Shown piece by piece: positions 34,006-45,710 of a stretch of DNA of 64,000 nucleotides. This DNA comes from Nannobrachium achirus (taxonomy: Eukaryota; Chordata; Actinopteri; Myctophiformes; Myctophidae). The notes under the pieces are model-generated. The model made no database searches. It had not been told where the DNA came from and saw only the letters and a list, made by a program, of their open reading frames with translations. The stretch is taken from positions 29,388,806 to 29,452,805 of the forward strand of contig OY997641.1 of NCBI GenBank assembly GCA_963921795.1, in the 5' to 3' direction. Positions within the stretch are counted from its first letter, which is position 1; each line of letters starts with the position of its first letter. The position numbers and the translations under genes are program-made.

Positions 34006-35544
34006 TATAGCTGCAAGCAGCGATAAAGTGGCCAAAGCCAAAAACACCTCAAATCATGAACACAGCCTGCAATGTGCGTGAAATCTTGCAAGCACATTCC
34101 CAATAGGTCAAGGAACAGATACCACCCTTCTTACATTGGCCTGTTATAGCGCCACCAGCGGGTCAACTTTTGCACAACACATTTTTGGAACAAAATGGAC
34201 CAATCTTTGACGTCAGTAACGTCAAAGAGAGCACTGCCTGCGATCTTGACATTTTGTACTTTAATAGCCATTGTTTTCTGGCTTGAAGCGAGCCCACAAT
34301 TGTTTCGAAGGAACAATATTTTTCTAGTGACAATATCTAACCGTCATATCAAGTTCTCCTCAAAACTTCGGTTCCTTTCTACTCCTACATACTTAGTGAG
34401 AAAATGAAAATAAAAACATCAATGTGTTCAGCTTACTGTGGCGACGTGTGCTATTACTTTTTACAGCAATCGGCCAAATGGTGGCGCTGTAGGAAGCCTT
34501 CGAAAGTGCGAACTTTGAACAGGTATAGCTCATGCTCTGTTATACGTACAGCCATGAAACCTGTATACACGTATGCGTCTCCTCATGCCGAACAACTTTT
34601 ACGCTCTGACTTTTGACCTCTGACCTTTAGATCCCCCAGAATTTGGAATTATATGAAAAACAGTAAAAATCTATCTCCTCCTGGGATCTTTGCGATACGC
34701 GCATGAAACTTTTTTCCCATGAACTTTGGACCAATACGGTCAAACTAGTCTCGGCGGATTTCTTTTAAAGTGAAATATATTTTTTTAATAATTCAATCAA
34801 TATTGCGGTTTTATGCAAATTATTCTTCGGCCTCTAAATCATACATGCAAAGTTACACGTTCATGGCATTTGGCAAAGATGTGGAGGGTTAGTCAAAGTA
34901 TCACTGAAACCAATTTTATTCCAATCGGCCAAAGGGGGGCGCTATACGAAGCGTTTGAAAATTCAAACTTCAAACGGGCATAAGTCATGACTCGTTTCCT
35001 TTGAAGACATGCAACTTGTTACACGCGTGCTTTGACTCGAGCGGAAGACATCTGTGTCGTTGTTAAGTAAGCTCCGCCCTTTGATTTTCCGCCATTTTGA
35101 GCAGTTTGTAAAACGCGTAAATCCGCTTTTATTCTGGAATTTTCGCTCCACGTGCACAAAACTTTTTTTACGTGAACTTTGGACCGATATCTAAAGATCT
35201 GTCAGATCGGATTTCTTTAAAATTGAAACATGCTTTTTAAAATAAATTCAATGAATATTGCAGTTTTATGCAAATTATTCTTCTGCCTCTAAATCATACA
35301 TGCAAAGTAACATGTTCATGGCATTTGGCAAAGATGTAGAGTGTTAGTCCAAATATCACTAAAACCAATCTTACCCCAATTGGCCAAAGGGGGGCGCTAT
35401 ATCATTTTGAGCAGTTTGTGAAACGCTTAAACCTGTTAGGATTTATTTTTGCAATTTGCATGAAACATTCTACACACAATCTAAGGGCCTTTATCTAATA
35501 TGCCTATGAAGTGCACACACACAAAAATAATAATAATAATGAAT

Positions 35545-36196
35545 ATAGCTGCAAGCAGCGATAAAGTGGCCAAAGCCAAAAACACCTCAAATCATGAACA
35601 CAGCCTGCAATGTGCGTGAAATCTTGCAAGCACATTCCCAATAGGTCAAGGAGCAGATACCACCCTTCTTACATTGGCCTGTTATAGCGCCACCAGCGGG
35701 TCAACTTTTGCACAACACATTTTTGGAACAAAATGGACCAATCGTTGACGTCAGTAACGTCAAAGAGAGCACTGCCTGCGATCTTGACATTTTGTGCTTT
35801 TATAGCCATTGTTTTCTGGCTTGAAGCAAGCCCACAATTGTTTCGAAGGAACAATATTTTTCTAGTAATAAATATAGCTGCAAGCAGCGATAAAGTGGCC
35901 AAAGCCAAAAACACCTCAAATCATGAACACAGCCTGCAATGTGCGTGAAATCTTGCAAGCACATTCCCAATAGGTCAAGGAACAGATACCCCCCTTCTTA
36001 CATTGGCCTGTTATAGCGCCACCGCCGGGTCAACTTTTGCACAACACATTTTTGGAACAAAATGGACCAATCTTTGACGTCAGTAACGTCAAAGAGAGCA
36101 CTGCCTGCGATCTTGACATTTTGTACTTTTATAGCCATTGTTTTCTGGCTTGAAGCGAGCCCACAATTGTTTCGAAGGAACAATATTTTTCTAGTT
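35545..36196 (+). repeat. Perfectly spaced tandem pair of the 325-bp unit
   Basis: GCTGCAAGCAGCGATAAAGT begins at about 35548 and again 329 bases later. The two copies differ at only a few positions, so this is a recent local duplication. Confidence 0.85.
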
Positions 36197-39100
36197 GTGG
36201 GCTCGCCTATAAGGCGAGCACACTTTAGATATTGTCATTATTTATTTATTTATTTATTTATATACTATATCAAGTTCTCCTCAAAACTTCGGTTCCTTTC
36301 TACTCCTACATACTTAGTGAGAAAATGAAAATAAAAACATCAATGTGTTCAGTTTACAGTGGCGAAGTGTGCTATTATTTTTTATAGCAATTGGCCAAAT
36401 GGTGGCGCTGTAGGAAGCCTTCGAAAGTGCGATCTTTGAACAGGTATAGCTCATGCTGTGTTATACATACAGCCATGAAACCTGTATACACTTATGCGTC
36501 TCCTCATGCCGAACAACTTTTACCCTCTAACTTTTGACCTCTGACCTTTAGGTCTCCCACAATTCGGAATTATATGAAAAACAGTAAAAATCTATCTCCT
36601 CCTGGGTTTTTTTCGATACGCGCACGAAACTTTTTTCACATGAACTTTGGACCAATACGGTCAGATTTATCTCGGCGGATTTCTTTTAAAGTGAAATATA
36701 ATTTTTTAATAATTCAATAAATATTGCGGTTTTATGCAAATTATTCTTCTGCCTCTAAATCATGCATGCAAAGTTACACGTTCATGGCATTTGGCAAAGA
36801 TGTGGAGGGTTAGTCAAAGTATCACTGAAACCAATTTTATTCCAATCGGCCAAAGGGGGGCGCTATACGAAGCGTTTGAAAATTCAAACTTCAAACGGGC
36901 ATAAGTCATGACTCGTTTCGTTTGAAGACATGCAACTTGTTACACGCGTGCTTTGACTCAAGCGGAAGACATCTGTGTCGTTGTTAAGTAAGCTCCGCCC
37001 TTCGATTTTCCGCCACTTTGAGCAGTTTGTAAAACGCGTAAACCCGCTTTTATTCTGGAATTTTCGCGTCACGTGCACAAAACATTTTTTTACATGAACT
37101 TTGGACCGATATCTAAAGATCTGTCAGATCGGATTTCTTTAACATTGAAACATGCTTTTTTAAATAATTCAAACAATATTGCATTTTTATGCAAATTATT
37201 CTTCTGCCTCTAAAACATACAAGCAAAGTCACATTTTCATGACAAAATAGTGTAGAGGGTTAGTTCAAATATCACTGAAACCAATCTTACCCCAAATGGC
37301 CAAAGGGGGGCGCTATATAATTTTGAGCAGTTTGTAAAACGCTTAAACCCGTTTTTATTCTAGGATTTTTTTTGCAATCTGCATGAAACATTCTACACGC
37401 AATCTAAGGACCTTTATCTAACATGCCTATGAAGTGCACACAAAAAATTATAAAATAATAATAATAAATATAGCTGCAAGCAGCGATAAAGTGTCCAAAG
37501 CCAAAAACACCTCAAATCATGAACACAGCCTGGGATGTGCGTGAAATCTTGCAAGCACATTCCCAATAGGTCAAGGAACAGATACCAACCTTCTCACATT
37601 GGCCTGTTATAGCGCCACCAGCGGGTCAACTTTTGCACAACACATTTTTGGAACAAAATGGACCAATCTTTGACGTCAGTAACGTCAAAGAGAGCACTGC
37701 CTGCGATCTTGACATTTTGTGCTTTTATAGCCATTGTTTTCCGGCTTGAAGCGAGCCCACAATTGTTTCGAAGGAACAATATTTTTCTAGTGACAATATC
37801 TAACCGTCATATCAAGTTCTCCTCAAAACTTCGGTTCCTTTCTACTCCTACATACTTAGTGAGAAAATGAAAATAAAAACATCAATGTGTTCAGCTTACA
37901 GTGGCGAAGTGTGCTATTATTTTTTACAGCAATCGGCCAAATGGTGGCGCTGTAGGAAGCCTTCGAAAGTGCGATCTTTGAACAGGTATAGCTCATGCTG
38001 TGTTATACGTACAGCCATGAAACCTGTATACACTTATGCGTCTCCTCATGCCGAACAACTTTTACCCTCTAACTTTTGACCTCTGACCTTTAGTTCTCCC
38101 ACAATTTGGATTTATATGAAAAACAGTAAAAATCTATCTCCTCCTGGGATTTTTGCATAACGCGCACGAAACTTTTTTCACATGAACTTTGGACCAATAC
38201 GGTCAAACTAGTCTCGGCGGATTTCTTTTAAAGTGAAATATATTTTTTTAATAATTCAATCAATATTGCGGTTTTATGCAAATTATTCTTCGGCCTCTAA
38301 ATCATACATGCAAAGTTACACGTTCATGGCATTTGGCAAAGATGTGGAGGGTTAGTCAAAGTATCACTGAAACCAATTTTATTCCAATCGGCCAAAGGGG
38401 GGCGCTATACGAAGCGTTTGAAAATCCAAACTTCAAACGGGCATAAGTCATGACTCGTTTCGTTTGAAGACATGCAACTTGTTACACGCGTGCTTTGACT
38501 CAAGCGGAAGACATCTGTGTCGTTGTTAAGTAAGCTCCGCCCTTCCATTTTCCGCCATTTTGAGCAGTTTGTAAAACGCGTAAACCCGCTATTATTCTGG
38601 AATTTTCGCGTCACGTGCACAAAACCTTTTTTACGTGAACTTTGGACCGTATCTAAAGATCTGTCAGATCGGATTTCTTTAACATTGAAACATGCTTTTT
38701 TAAATAATTCAAACAATATTGCATTTTTATGCAAATTATTCTTCTGCCTCTAAATCATACATGCAAAGTCACATTTTCATGACAAAATAGTGTAGAGGGT
38801 TAGTTCAAATATCACTTACCCCAAATGGCCAAAGGGGGGCGCTATATAATTTTGAGCAGTTTGTAAAACGCTTAAACCCGTTTTTATTCTAGGATTTTTT
38901 TTGCAATTTGCATGAAACATTCTACACGCAATCTAAGGACCTTTATCTAACATGCCTATGAAGTGCACACAAAAAAGTTATAAAATAATAATAATAAATA
39001 TAGCTGCAAGCAGCGATAAAGTGTCCAAAGCCAAAAACACCTCAAATCATGAACACAGCCTGGGATGTGCGTGAAATCTTGCAAGCACATTCCCAATAGG

Positions 39101-39328
39101 TCAAGGAACAGATACCAACCTTCTCACATTGGCCTGTTATAGCGCCACCAGCGGGTCAACTTTTGCATAACACATTTTTGGAACAAAATGGACCAATCTT
39201 TGACGTCAGTAACGTCAAAGAGAGCACTGCCTGCGATCTTGACATTTTGTGCTTTTATAGCCATTGTTTTCTGGCTTGAAGCGAGCCCACAATTGTTTCG
39301 AAGGAACAATATTTTTCTAGTTTTGTTT

Positions 39329-39484
39329 TAACCTTGTAGATCGGCTGATTAGTTGATTTTTCTTATTTTTTTTTATCCAGGCCCTGTTTTTTGCATGTGA
39401 ACTGAATCTAACTGATGGCTTTGTTTGGTTTTCAGAAAAACTACATTTCCCAGAATGCAGCAGCTAAGATGGCTGCTTGTTGCA
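39329..39484 (+). repeat. Repeat segment with ZNF143-like motif, copy 2
   Basis: It shares CTTGTAGATCGGCTGATTAG, GTGAACTGAATCT and ACTACATTTCCCAGAATGC (39440-39458) with 30108-30262. The motif match is closer here than in copy 1. Confidence 0.65.
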
Positions 39485-39838
39485 ATCAGTTTGATTTGTC
39501 AGCACCTGGCCGCAACACAGCTTCTCCGAGTCAGGCAATCCAAATGTTTTTGCTCTTAACCACCGAGCTCTGCTTCACTGTGTAGCTGGCTCTCGAAGGG
39601 ACTCTTCCATCGAGCAGTAAGCAAAACTCCACTATGTTCTCCTCTGTCGCACATTTGCTCTGTATTTTGCCACATTGCTAATGGTGGTTCTATCTGTTCC
39701 CATTGTAGGCAAATTAGGAGCAGCATCTGAGTCTTGGAAGAGAAATGGCATGTGTTAATGGAAGCAACGGCATACTGTGAAACATATGTTTCGAATGTAA
39801 CCCCTGTTTGTTAAGTTCTGGAAAGAAGCATATTTTGA

Positions 39839-40168
39839 GTTAAAAGCCCCGGTTTTGGGAAGAACTTTATTTCATGTTTTAGGGGAACGCCCCATTGAAT
39901 AAAACAACGCTTATTGCGTTTTCACCTTGAGAACTGTTTCCGTGTGCTGGTTTGGGTTCAGACTTCACAATACTTAATGTTTAAAAACTTTATTTGAAGA
40001 CGTGTTAAAAGCCCCGGTTTTGGGAAGAACTTTATTTCATGTTTTAGGGGAACGCCCCATTGAATAAAACAACGCTTATTGCGTTTTCACCTTGAGAACT
40101 GTTTCCGTGTGCTGGTTTGGGTTCAGACTTCACAATACTTAATGTTTAAAAACTTTATTTGAAGACGT
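39839..40168 (+). repeat. Tandem duplication, period 165
   Basis: GTTAAAAGCCCCGGTTTTGG starts at 39839 and at 40004. The two copies look essentially identical through TTTGAAGACGT. Confidence 0.9.
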
Positions 40169-40904
40169 TTACTACTTGAATTATTTGAAAACCTTGAGGA
40201 GTTCTTTGGAACTATTTTATGTCTGTTGCATATAGTCTTTTGCATACATGTTGTGTAGAGGTCAATTTGTGCTTTCACCAATAACTATGCCGATTAGTGT
40301 AAAATCGGCAGAGTCTCTGTCATTTATAGCGCCACCAGAAGGCCAAAAACGCATTCTTCGATATTACTCCTTCAGATTTTATCCGATAATCACACAAATG
40401 GGCACACAGTATCTCTACAGTGATGTAATCATGACGGATTTGTCCAATATCATATTCTATCTAATTGGCTAACATTGAATTCCAAGGTTTGCAGGATTGC
40501 TCCTTTTTGAACAAAATGTCTCAAACGCAGCCTGCTATTTGTGTGAGATTTTGCATGCACATTCCCACTAGGCCAAGGAACAGATGCCACCCTTCTCACA
40601 TTGGCCTGTTATAGCGCCACCAGCGGGTCAATTTTTGCAAAACCCATTTTTGGAACAAAATGCCTCAAATCCCGCATGCAGCGTCCGATTGCCGTGAAAG
40701 GCCAAAGAACACGTGGTACCCTTTTGACTTTGGCCTATTATAGTCACCACTAGGCCAAAAAAAAACACCTGACCTGCCGGAGACCTGTTCGGAAGAACAC
40801 TGCTTCCAGTTTTTCTTTGATTTCTTCTTTGCTTTCCCTTGATGCTTTTTTGCTTTCCTACTTTTTCTACCTTGGCCACTTTATCGCTGCTTGCAGCTAT
40901 ATTT

Positions 40905-41469
40905 ATATTTTAATATCATTCATTTTTGATTCCTGAGTTTAACTTGTGAGATTATTTCTAAATTGCTGTATTGATTGATTACTTACAGTTTGCAGAGACA
41001 GGTACAGAGAAGTAGGCTACAGTACAGTACAAGTTCTGCTAAAATTAATTTTCCAAAACAGTATAAGTATAGCTATGGCTTGTTTCCATGGGGTCCTTTG
41101 TACTCAATTGATCGAAACATTGACAATATTGATGATACTTTTACTCAAGTAAAAAACGTTGGTAGGCCTACCACCACCACCACTTAGAACCACTGGTTAA
41201 AACAATAAAAAGCCCATTCCCTTGTTACTGCATATCCTATGCAAAGTAGCCTACTGTGCTCCATCGGTCTCTTTCAATGTTATGAGATACAGAAAGTGGT
41301 TTAAAAGATATTTGAAGATAAATGGACATTTGGGGGGGAAAAGTGTAAATGAAATGTATTTATTTATTCACGTTCTTCATCAATTAAGCAATAATTTCGC
41401 GGACCCCTGCAGTACCCCCCCCCCACACACACACACACTCCCAAGACGCTACCTGCAACAACCAATATT
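40905..41469. other. Noncoding stretch, little recognisable
   Basis: Apart from a short ACC run near 41170 and a C/CA run near 41416, no repeat ends, exon or motif could be supported here. Confidence 0.4.
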
Positions 41470-41900
41470 TACAAGCAACTTCACAGACAAATAAGCCCAA
41501 AGTCGCTTATAATAAGCAAACATGGCAACACTAAATCCTTGGCACGTTCAGAACGTACATTGTACTCTTTAGATACCTCTATAAAATTGCACAGTGTGCA
41601 CATTGAAAAGTAACATAGCAGAAAAAAAAGTGTTATATGATGTCTTTTATTTTCCAGAAGTGATTATTTGACAAAGGTCCAAGACTGTCAGAATAATTGT
41701 TTGTTGTTGGTTTGTTCATGAGCTTCTCCACGGACTTCCATGGAATCCAATGCAGGCCACCAAACGTCCGGCTGCAGGGCTGGCTCCCATGGTGAGACGA
41801 ATCTGCCGTCTGGAATTGCAAGATAGCGAAAATGACGTATATGTCCCTACCTTGTTTTTAATTTCCTTGCCCACCACCACAGAGGTTGTGGGTTGAAAGC
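41470..41900 (-). mobile_element. Old repeat copy, inverted partner of 27240-27700
   Basis: Read on the - strand it contains GTGCACACTGTGCAATTTTA, GAGGTATCTAAAG, AGTGTTGCCATG and CATGGGAGCCAGCC, in the order seen at 27240-27700. Divergence is high. Confidence 0.6.
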
Positions 41901-42294
41901 CACCATGGTGCAATGGGCGTCTGCAAGAACACAATTGGCCCATGTTCAGGCCAGGGGAGGGAAGGCAGGCGGGGAGGGTGTTATTGATCATTGCTATTGC
42001 TACTATTACTAAAGGCGGCACCTGTTTGGCGGGAGGAGTAGTATGAAAGCTCTACGTCCTCCTGGTGGGGGCTCCTCACTAGCAGCCGAGTCAGTAGGAT
42101 ACAACAGCAGTGACACAGCAACACAGCAATTTATGTGGGGAGGAATCATCTTACAATAAATGCGAGAAGTCTCTGTGAGCGTGCGTGTCTGCGTGTATTT
42201 AATCCGCGTATCTCGAGAACCGTTCGTCCCACCGGCTTCAGATTCTGCGCGCACGTTCCTCGCCGCGGCGCGGAGTGCAGTACCCGGCCTCGAC

Positions 42295-42690
42295 CCGATA
42301 CGCGGTTTTCCCGAACCGGCGCAAAAGGTTCGGAATCTCCGTATGCGGAGCTGATTGTTGCTGATTGTTGACATCAGACTGTTCCGGAGGAACTGGCGCA
42401 AGCGCTGACTCATTGTGACATCACTTCATAAAAGGCTCTGACATCACGTACGCCACATGAGTCAACAAAAAATCTCTGTGAGTGTGTACTGTAGTGCAGT
42501 ACCTGGCCTCGACCCGATCCGATACGCGATTTTCCGGAACCGGTGCGAAAGGTTCAGATTCTCCTTATGCGGAGCTGATGTCTGACATCAGGGTTTTCCG
42601 GAACCGGCACTGTGTCTGCAGAGATCTCCATATATGGGTATAAAATGGACGCAGACAGACAGATACAGATATCTCCATATCGCAGATGAC
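42295..42690 (+). repeat. Direct repeat block, left side of LINE fragment
   Basis: CGGAATCTCCGTATGCGGAG, TTTTCCGGAACCGGCACTGT and GAGATCTCCATAT occur here, partly twice (about 42300 and 42523). They recur on the other side of the LINE fragment at 43548-43710. Confidence 0.7.
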
Positions 42691-42832
42691 ATCTTCTTCT
42701 TGCTCGCTGGATGCAATACCCACACCATTTCTCAAAGAGGTTGTAGACTGTGTGATTGGAGATATCCTAAAAATAGTAAATAGGGAATTTACTGGAGATT
42801 TTTCTTGCACCACACTTCCGGTTAACAGCAGA

Positions 42833-42898
42833 CATACAAGCTCACGTCGTGTCGCAGTCTAGATGCAGCCGTTGTGAGCTTGTAGATCACACTCGGCT
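42833..42898. repeat. Hairpin of the GATCTACAAG family
   Basis: ACAAGCTCACGTCGTG pairs with TTGTGAGCTTGTAGATC across a short loop. Outer arms ACACTCGGCTGC are not paired. Confidence 0.65.
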
Positions 42899-42954
42899 GC
42901 GGCACCGGAAGCTCCGTGCAACTTCTGCGCAATTGCACGATGGGATGTTGGAAA

Positions 42955-43536
42955 GTTGTGGAACAGGCAGAAGCTACTTTGAGTCAAACAAACACAACAT
43001 CTGCTCTGGTATTCCACAGGGCTCAACTCTTGGTCCTTTATTGTTCTCCCTGTATATACTGCCGCTGGGAGAACTTATTTCTGCACACGGTGTGAATTTC
43101 CATTTCTATGCTGATGACACCTAGCTGTACCTTTCGGTAGCTCCGGATGACCCCTGTGCTCTAGACCCATTGCTGACCTTTGTGTCTAGTATAAAATGCT
43201 GGATGAGTGAGAACTTTCTCAAGCTAAATGAGGACAAGACAGAAGTTCTCATAATTGGTTCTACGGCACAGAGAATCAATAATAAGTAGACTTGGTAACC
43301 TGGCTAAAGAAAGTAACACTTCTGTAAAGAACCTGGGAGTGATCATTGATGCTGAATTGAATTTTAATACACACATTAATCATGTCACGAAGATTGCCTT
43401 CTTTCACCTTAGAAATATTGCGCGAATTAGAGCTTATCTGACGTTGGATGATGCAAAACCGCTGATCAATGCTTTTGTTTTCTCTCGGCTTGATTACTGC
43501 AACGTGCTTCTCTGGTCTGCCAAAGAAAACAACTGA
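42955..43536 (+). pseudogene. L2/Rex-like LINE reverse transcriptase fragment, broken
   Basis: Translation gives the reverse transcriptase B and C motifs: [17 protein letters not shown], then FYADDT (YADD at 43107-43118), followed immediately by TAG at 43122. In the same frame LYLSVAPDD and LNEDKTEVLIIGS continue. A frameshift near 43285 is followed by NLGVIIDAELNFNTHI and SRLDYCNVLLW. Both ends are truncated. With the in-frame stop and shift it cannot be active. It sits between copies of a direct repeat. Confidence 0.85.
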
Positions 43537-43547
43537 CAGTCTACAAC

Positions 43548-43740
43548 ATACGCGGTTTTCCGGAACCGGCGCGAAAGGTTCGGAATCTCCGTATGCGGAG
43601 CTGATGTCTGACATCAGTGTTTTCCGGAACCGGCACTGTGTCTGCAGAGATCTCCATATGTGCATAAAATGGAAGCAGACAGACAGATACAGATATCTCC
43701 ATATATGGGCATAAATGGACACAGGCAAACAGATGGTCAA
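43548..43740 (+). repeat. Direct repeat block, right side of LINE fragment
   Basis: It repeats CGGAATCTCCGTATGCGGAG, GATGTCTGACATCAG, TTCCGGAACCGGCACTGTGT and CAGACAGACAGATACAGATA from 42523-42690 with few changes. Related CTCCATAT and GGGCATAAAA motifs recur at 60540-61095. Confidence 0.75.
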
Positions 43741-44040
43741 AACAGGTCCTATGACAACAGGTATAATGGGGTTTGCTTTAAAGGGTGGAGCATTTATTCC
43801 CTATTTACATCGTTTCCAAGTTGGCCGGTCCCTCGGGCGGCCGAGCTTCTAGTTTTTCGCATAATGACTCAATTGTGGAGAAAGAAGGGCCTAATAAAAA
43901 TAGCCTGGTAAACCTAGCCTGGAGTTGCTCATACTAATTCCTCACTGCGTGTTCTACCGCCAGGGGGTGGTGTTGTGCAGTCTGGTTTATTAATCAGGCT
44001 ATGGTAAACCATCCCAGTCTATGCTCAGGGCTCTGTAGTT

Positions 44041-44431
44041 CAGTGGTTCTCAACCTTTTCAGGCCACGACCTCCCAAAGTAATCATATTTTAACTGGGGA
44101 CCCCCCACACTACGAGCACTAAGAATTGAGGCATTACATTTTGTATAACATAGTTCTATTGTGAAAATAGCACATGCTCACAACGTTGTGAGCATGTACA
44201 CAATTTCTGCCTCTAATATTTGCCAATTTGGCCAATGTTTAATTTGTCATTTTAGAGGTATTAAAAGGTCCTTAAATTGTCACTTTAGAAACGTGCAGAT
44301 ACCCTCTATAGTACACTTAAACTTTAGGTTGGTTTGTTTACTGTTGAGAGAGAAAACAATGTTGCTTAAGTTATTCACCTGGGGACCCCCCAAAATAAGG
44401 GGGATCCCGACCGACAGGTTGAGAACCACTG
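44041..44431. mobile_element. hAT MITE, CAGTGGTTCTCAAC ends
   Basis: The ends CAGTGGTTCTCAACC and GGTTGAGAACCACTG are perfect inverted repeats. Flanks CTGTAGTT (44033-44040) and CTGTAATT (44432-44439) match 7 of 8, an 8-bp duplication. It carries a 26-bp perfect palindrome at 44172-44197 (ACATGCTCACAAC and complement). Confidence 0.88.
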
Positions 44432-44737
44432 CTGTAATTGACAGACGCTGATTGGTTCTTCCACTTTTTGGTTTCTGCAAAACGCCACCCAGCACCTGGA
44501 GCCAGACTGCTCTGCAGAAGAAACGTGATCATGTGAATTCACGTGACCAGGACGGTTTACCAGGCTACAACAAGAAAGGAATGGTTTTGGACATGCAAGG
44601 TTTCCACCCGACAGCAATGGTTTGAAGTGTCACAGATAGGTCTACTGACCTCCAGTTACGATCTGGACACACACTGGATTACAGTGTGTAAACATGTCCT
44701 GCATGTGTCTTTTTGCGTGTGCGCGTGCAGCCGTGCA

Positions 44738-44771
44738 CACACACACACACACACGCACGCGCGTGCGTGCG

Positions 44772-44809
<38 letters not shown>
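44738..44809 (+). repeat. Mixed (CA)n-(CG/GT)n microsatellite
   Basis: CA repeat turns through GCGCGTGCGTGC into GT repeat, a self-complementary alternating purine-pyrimidine tract. Confidence 0.9.
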
Positions 44810-45710
44810 GGGGTGTGTTTGTTCACCATGGGCCAGGTTTAACAAGCTAATATAAAGTGGCCCCTGCAGCTTAAAACTTGTTTTAATTAATATGTTTTCC
44901 TTCTCATCTCGCTCCTTCACTGGATATTTTTCTCTCCCCCTCTTCTCTCTGCCTAACCTTTTTTATTTATTCTGCTAAATATGTCCCTTGTTTCTTTTTA
45001 TTCATTAACTACTTTTTCTTCTCTCTCTCTCTTATACTATTTCTTTCTCTGAATCTCACCCTCTTTTGCCCTTTGAATGTATCTTTCTCTCTTACAATCT
45101 CCCTCTCTTTTACTCTTCTCGCTTTCTCTTTCGCTGTCTCCCTTGCTCTCTTCATCTCTGAACATCCCTCTTAAGGTTAATTCTTCACAAACAACACTGT
45201 CATATGATGGAGTAGGCTATAGATAAGATTTGATCAAACTCTCTTTGTCTCACTTTCTCTCTGTCTCTAGGTCTTCATCTATGTCTCCGTCTTTCTCTGT
45301 CTCTGTGTCTCTCTCTGCACACACATTACTGTATGTTTCCATGCGTTTCTGGGGGGCAGCAGCAGGGTTTTCTGGGCAGTGTGCAAGGTGGTCTACATTC
45401 ACTCTTCCTATTTGTGTTATTTATCCATGGTTCCATGCACTGTAAACAGGGTCTCTACAGGAGTCTAGTCGTCTATAAGAGAGTCTACGTGTCTGTCTAT
45501 GTGTCTGCAGTCTGGTCCAGAGCTAATCTCGTAAATGGGGCTCTGATGAGGCTGAAACCTTACCCAAATGGGGAGATATACGTCTAGATATTTCATAGAT
45601 GACTGACTGATGTCACAGGCTGGAACTGAGGAAGAGCATTTAGCTCCAAACATCACAGCAACTCTTGGTACATGCAATAAAGCAGTGGTTCTCAAGGTCA
45701 CCAGCACTTT

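Larger units (their letters stand above)
31030..39320 (+). repeat. Irregular tandem array of composite repeat units
   Basis: Five copies of a core of about 1.16 kb lie near 31030-32200, 32290-33470, 34360-35530, 36280-37450 and 37825-38985. Each has the landmarks TTCTACTCCTACATACTTAG, TGGTGGCGCTGTAGGAAG, GGCGCTATACGAAGCG and AAAGATCTGTCAGATCGG. A second unit of about 325 bp starts GAATATAGCTGCAAGCAGCG and ends AGGAACAATATTTTTCTAG. It lies at about 34005, 35540, 35870, 37465 and 38993. From 34 kb on, the order is [325-bp unit]-[core] repeated. Spacing of the GGCGCTATACG landmark is 1257, 2071, 1921 and 1542 bases. Short peptides encoded here recur because the DNA recurs, so no gene is supported. 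Confidence 0.85.
38996..40904 (+). mobile_element. DNA transposon-like unit with AATATAGCTGCAAGCAGCGA ends
   Basis: AAATATAGCTGCAAGCAGCG (38996) is matched in reverse complement by CGCTGCTTGCAGCTATATTT (to 40904), with GATAAAGT/ACTTTATC and GGCCAA/TTGGCC inside. These are plausible terminal inverted repeats. The interior holds two diverged AGCGCCACCAGCGGGTCA segments (about 39140 and 40614). No transposase is visible, so it is nonautonomous. The 325-bp units in the array look like solo left parts of it. Confidence 0.65.

Noticed and set aside
32334-39309. Families of nearly identical 61-70 codon frames
   Set aside because: They recur only because the array DNA recurs. The frames are short, lack conserved start context and differ by stops between copies.
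42849-43124. Intact short reverse transcriptase gene
   Set aside because: A stop directly follows the YADD motif and a frameshift lies further on, so it is a dead LINE piece.
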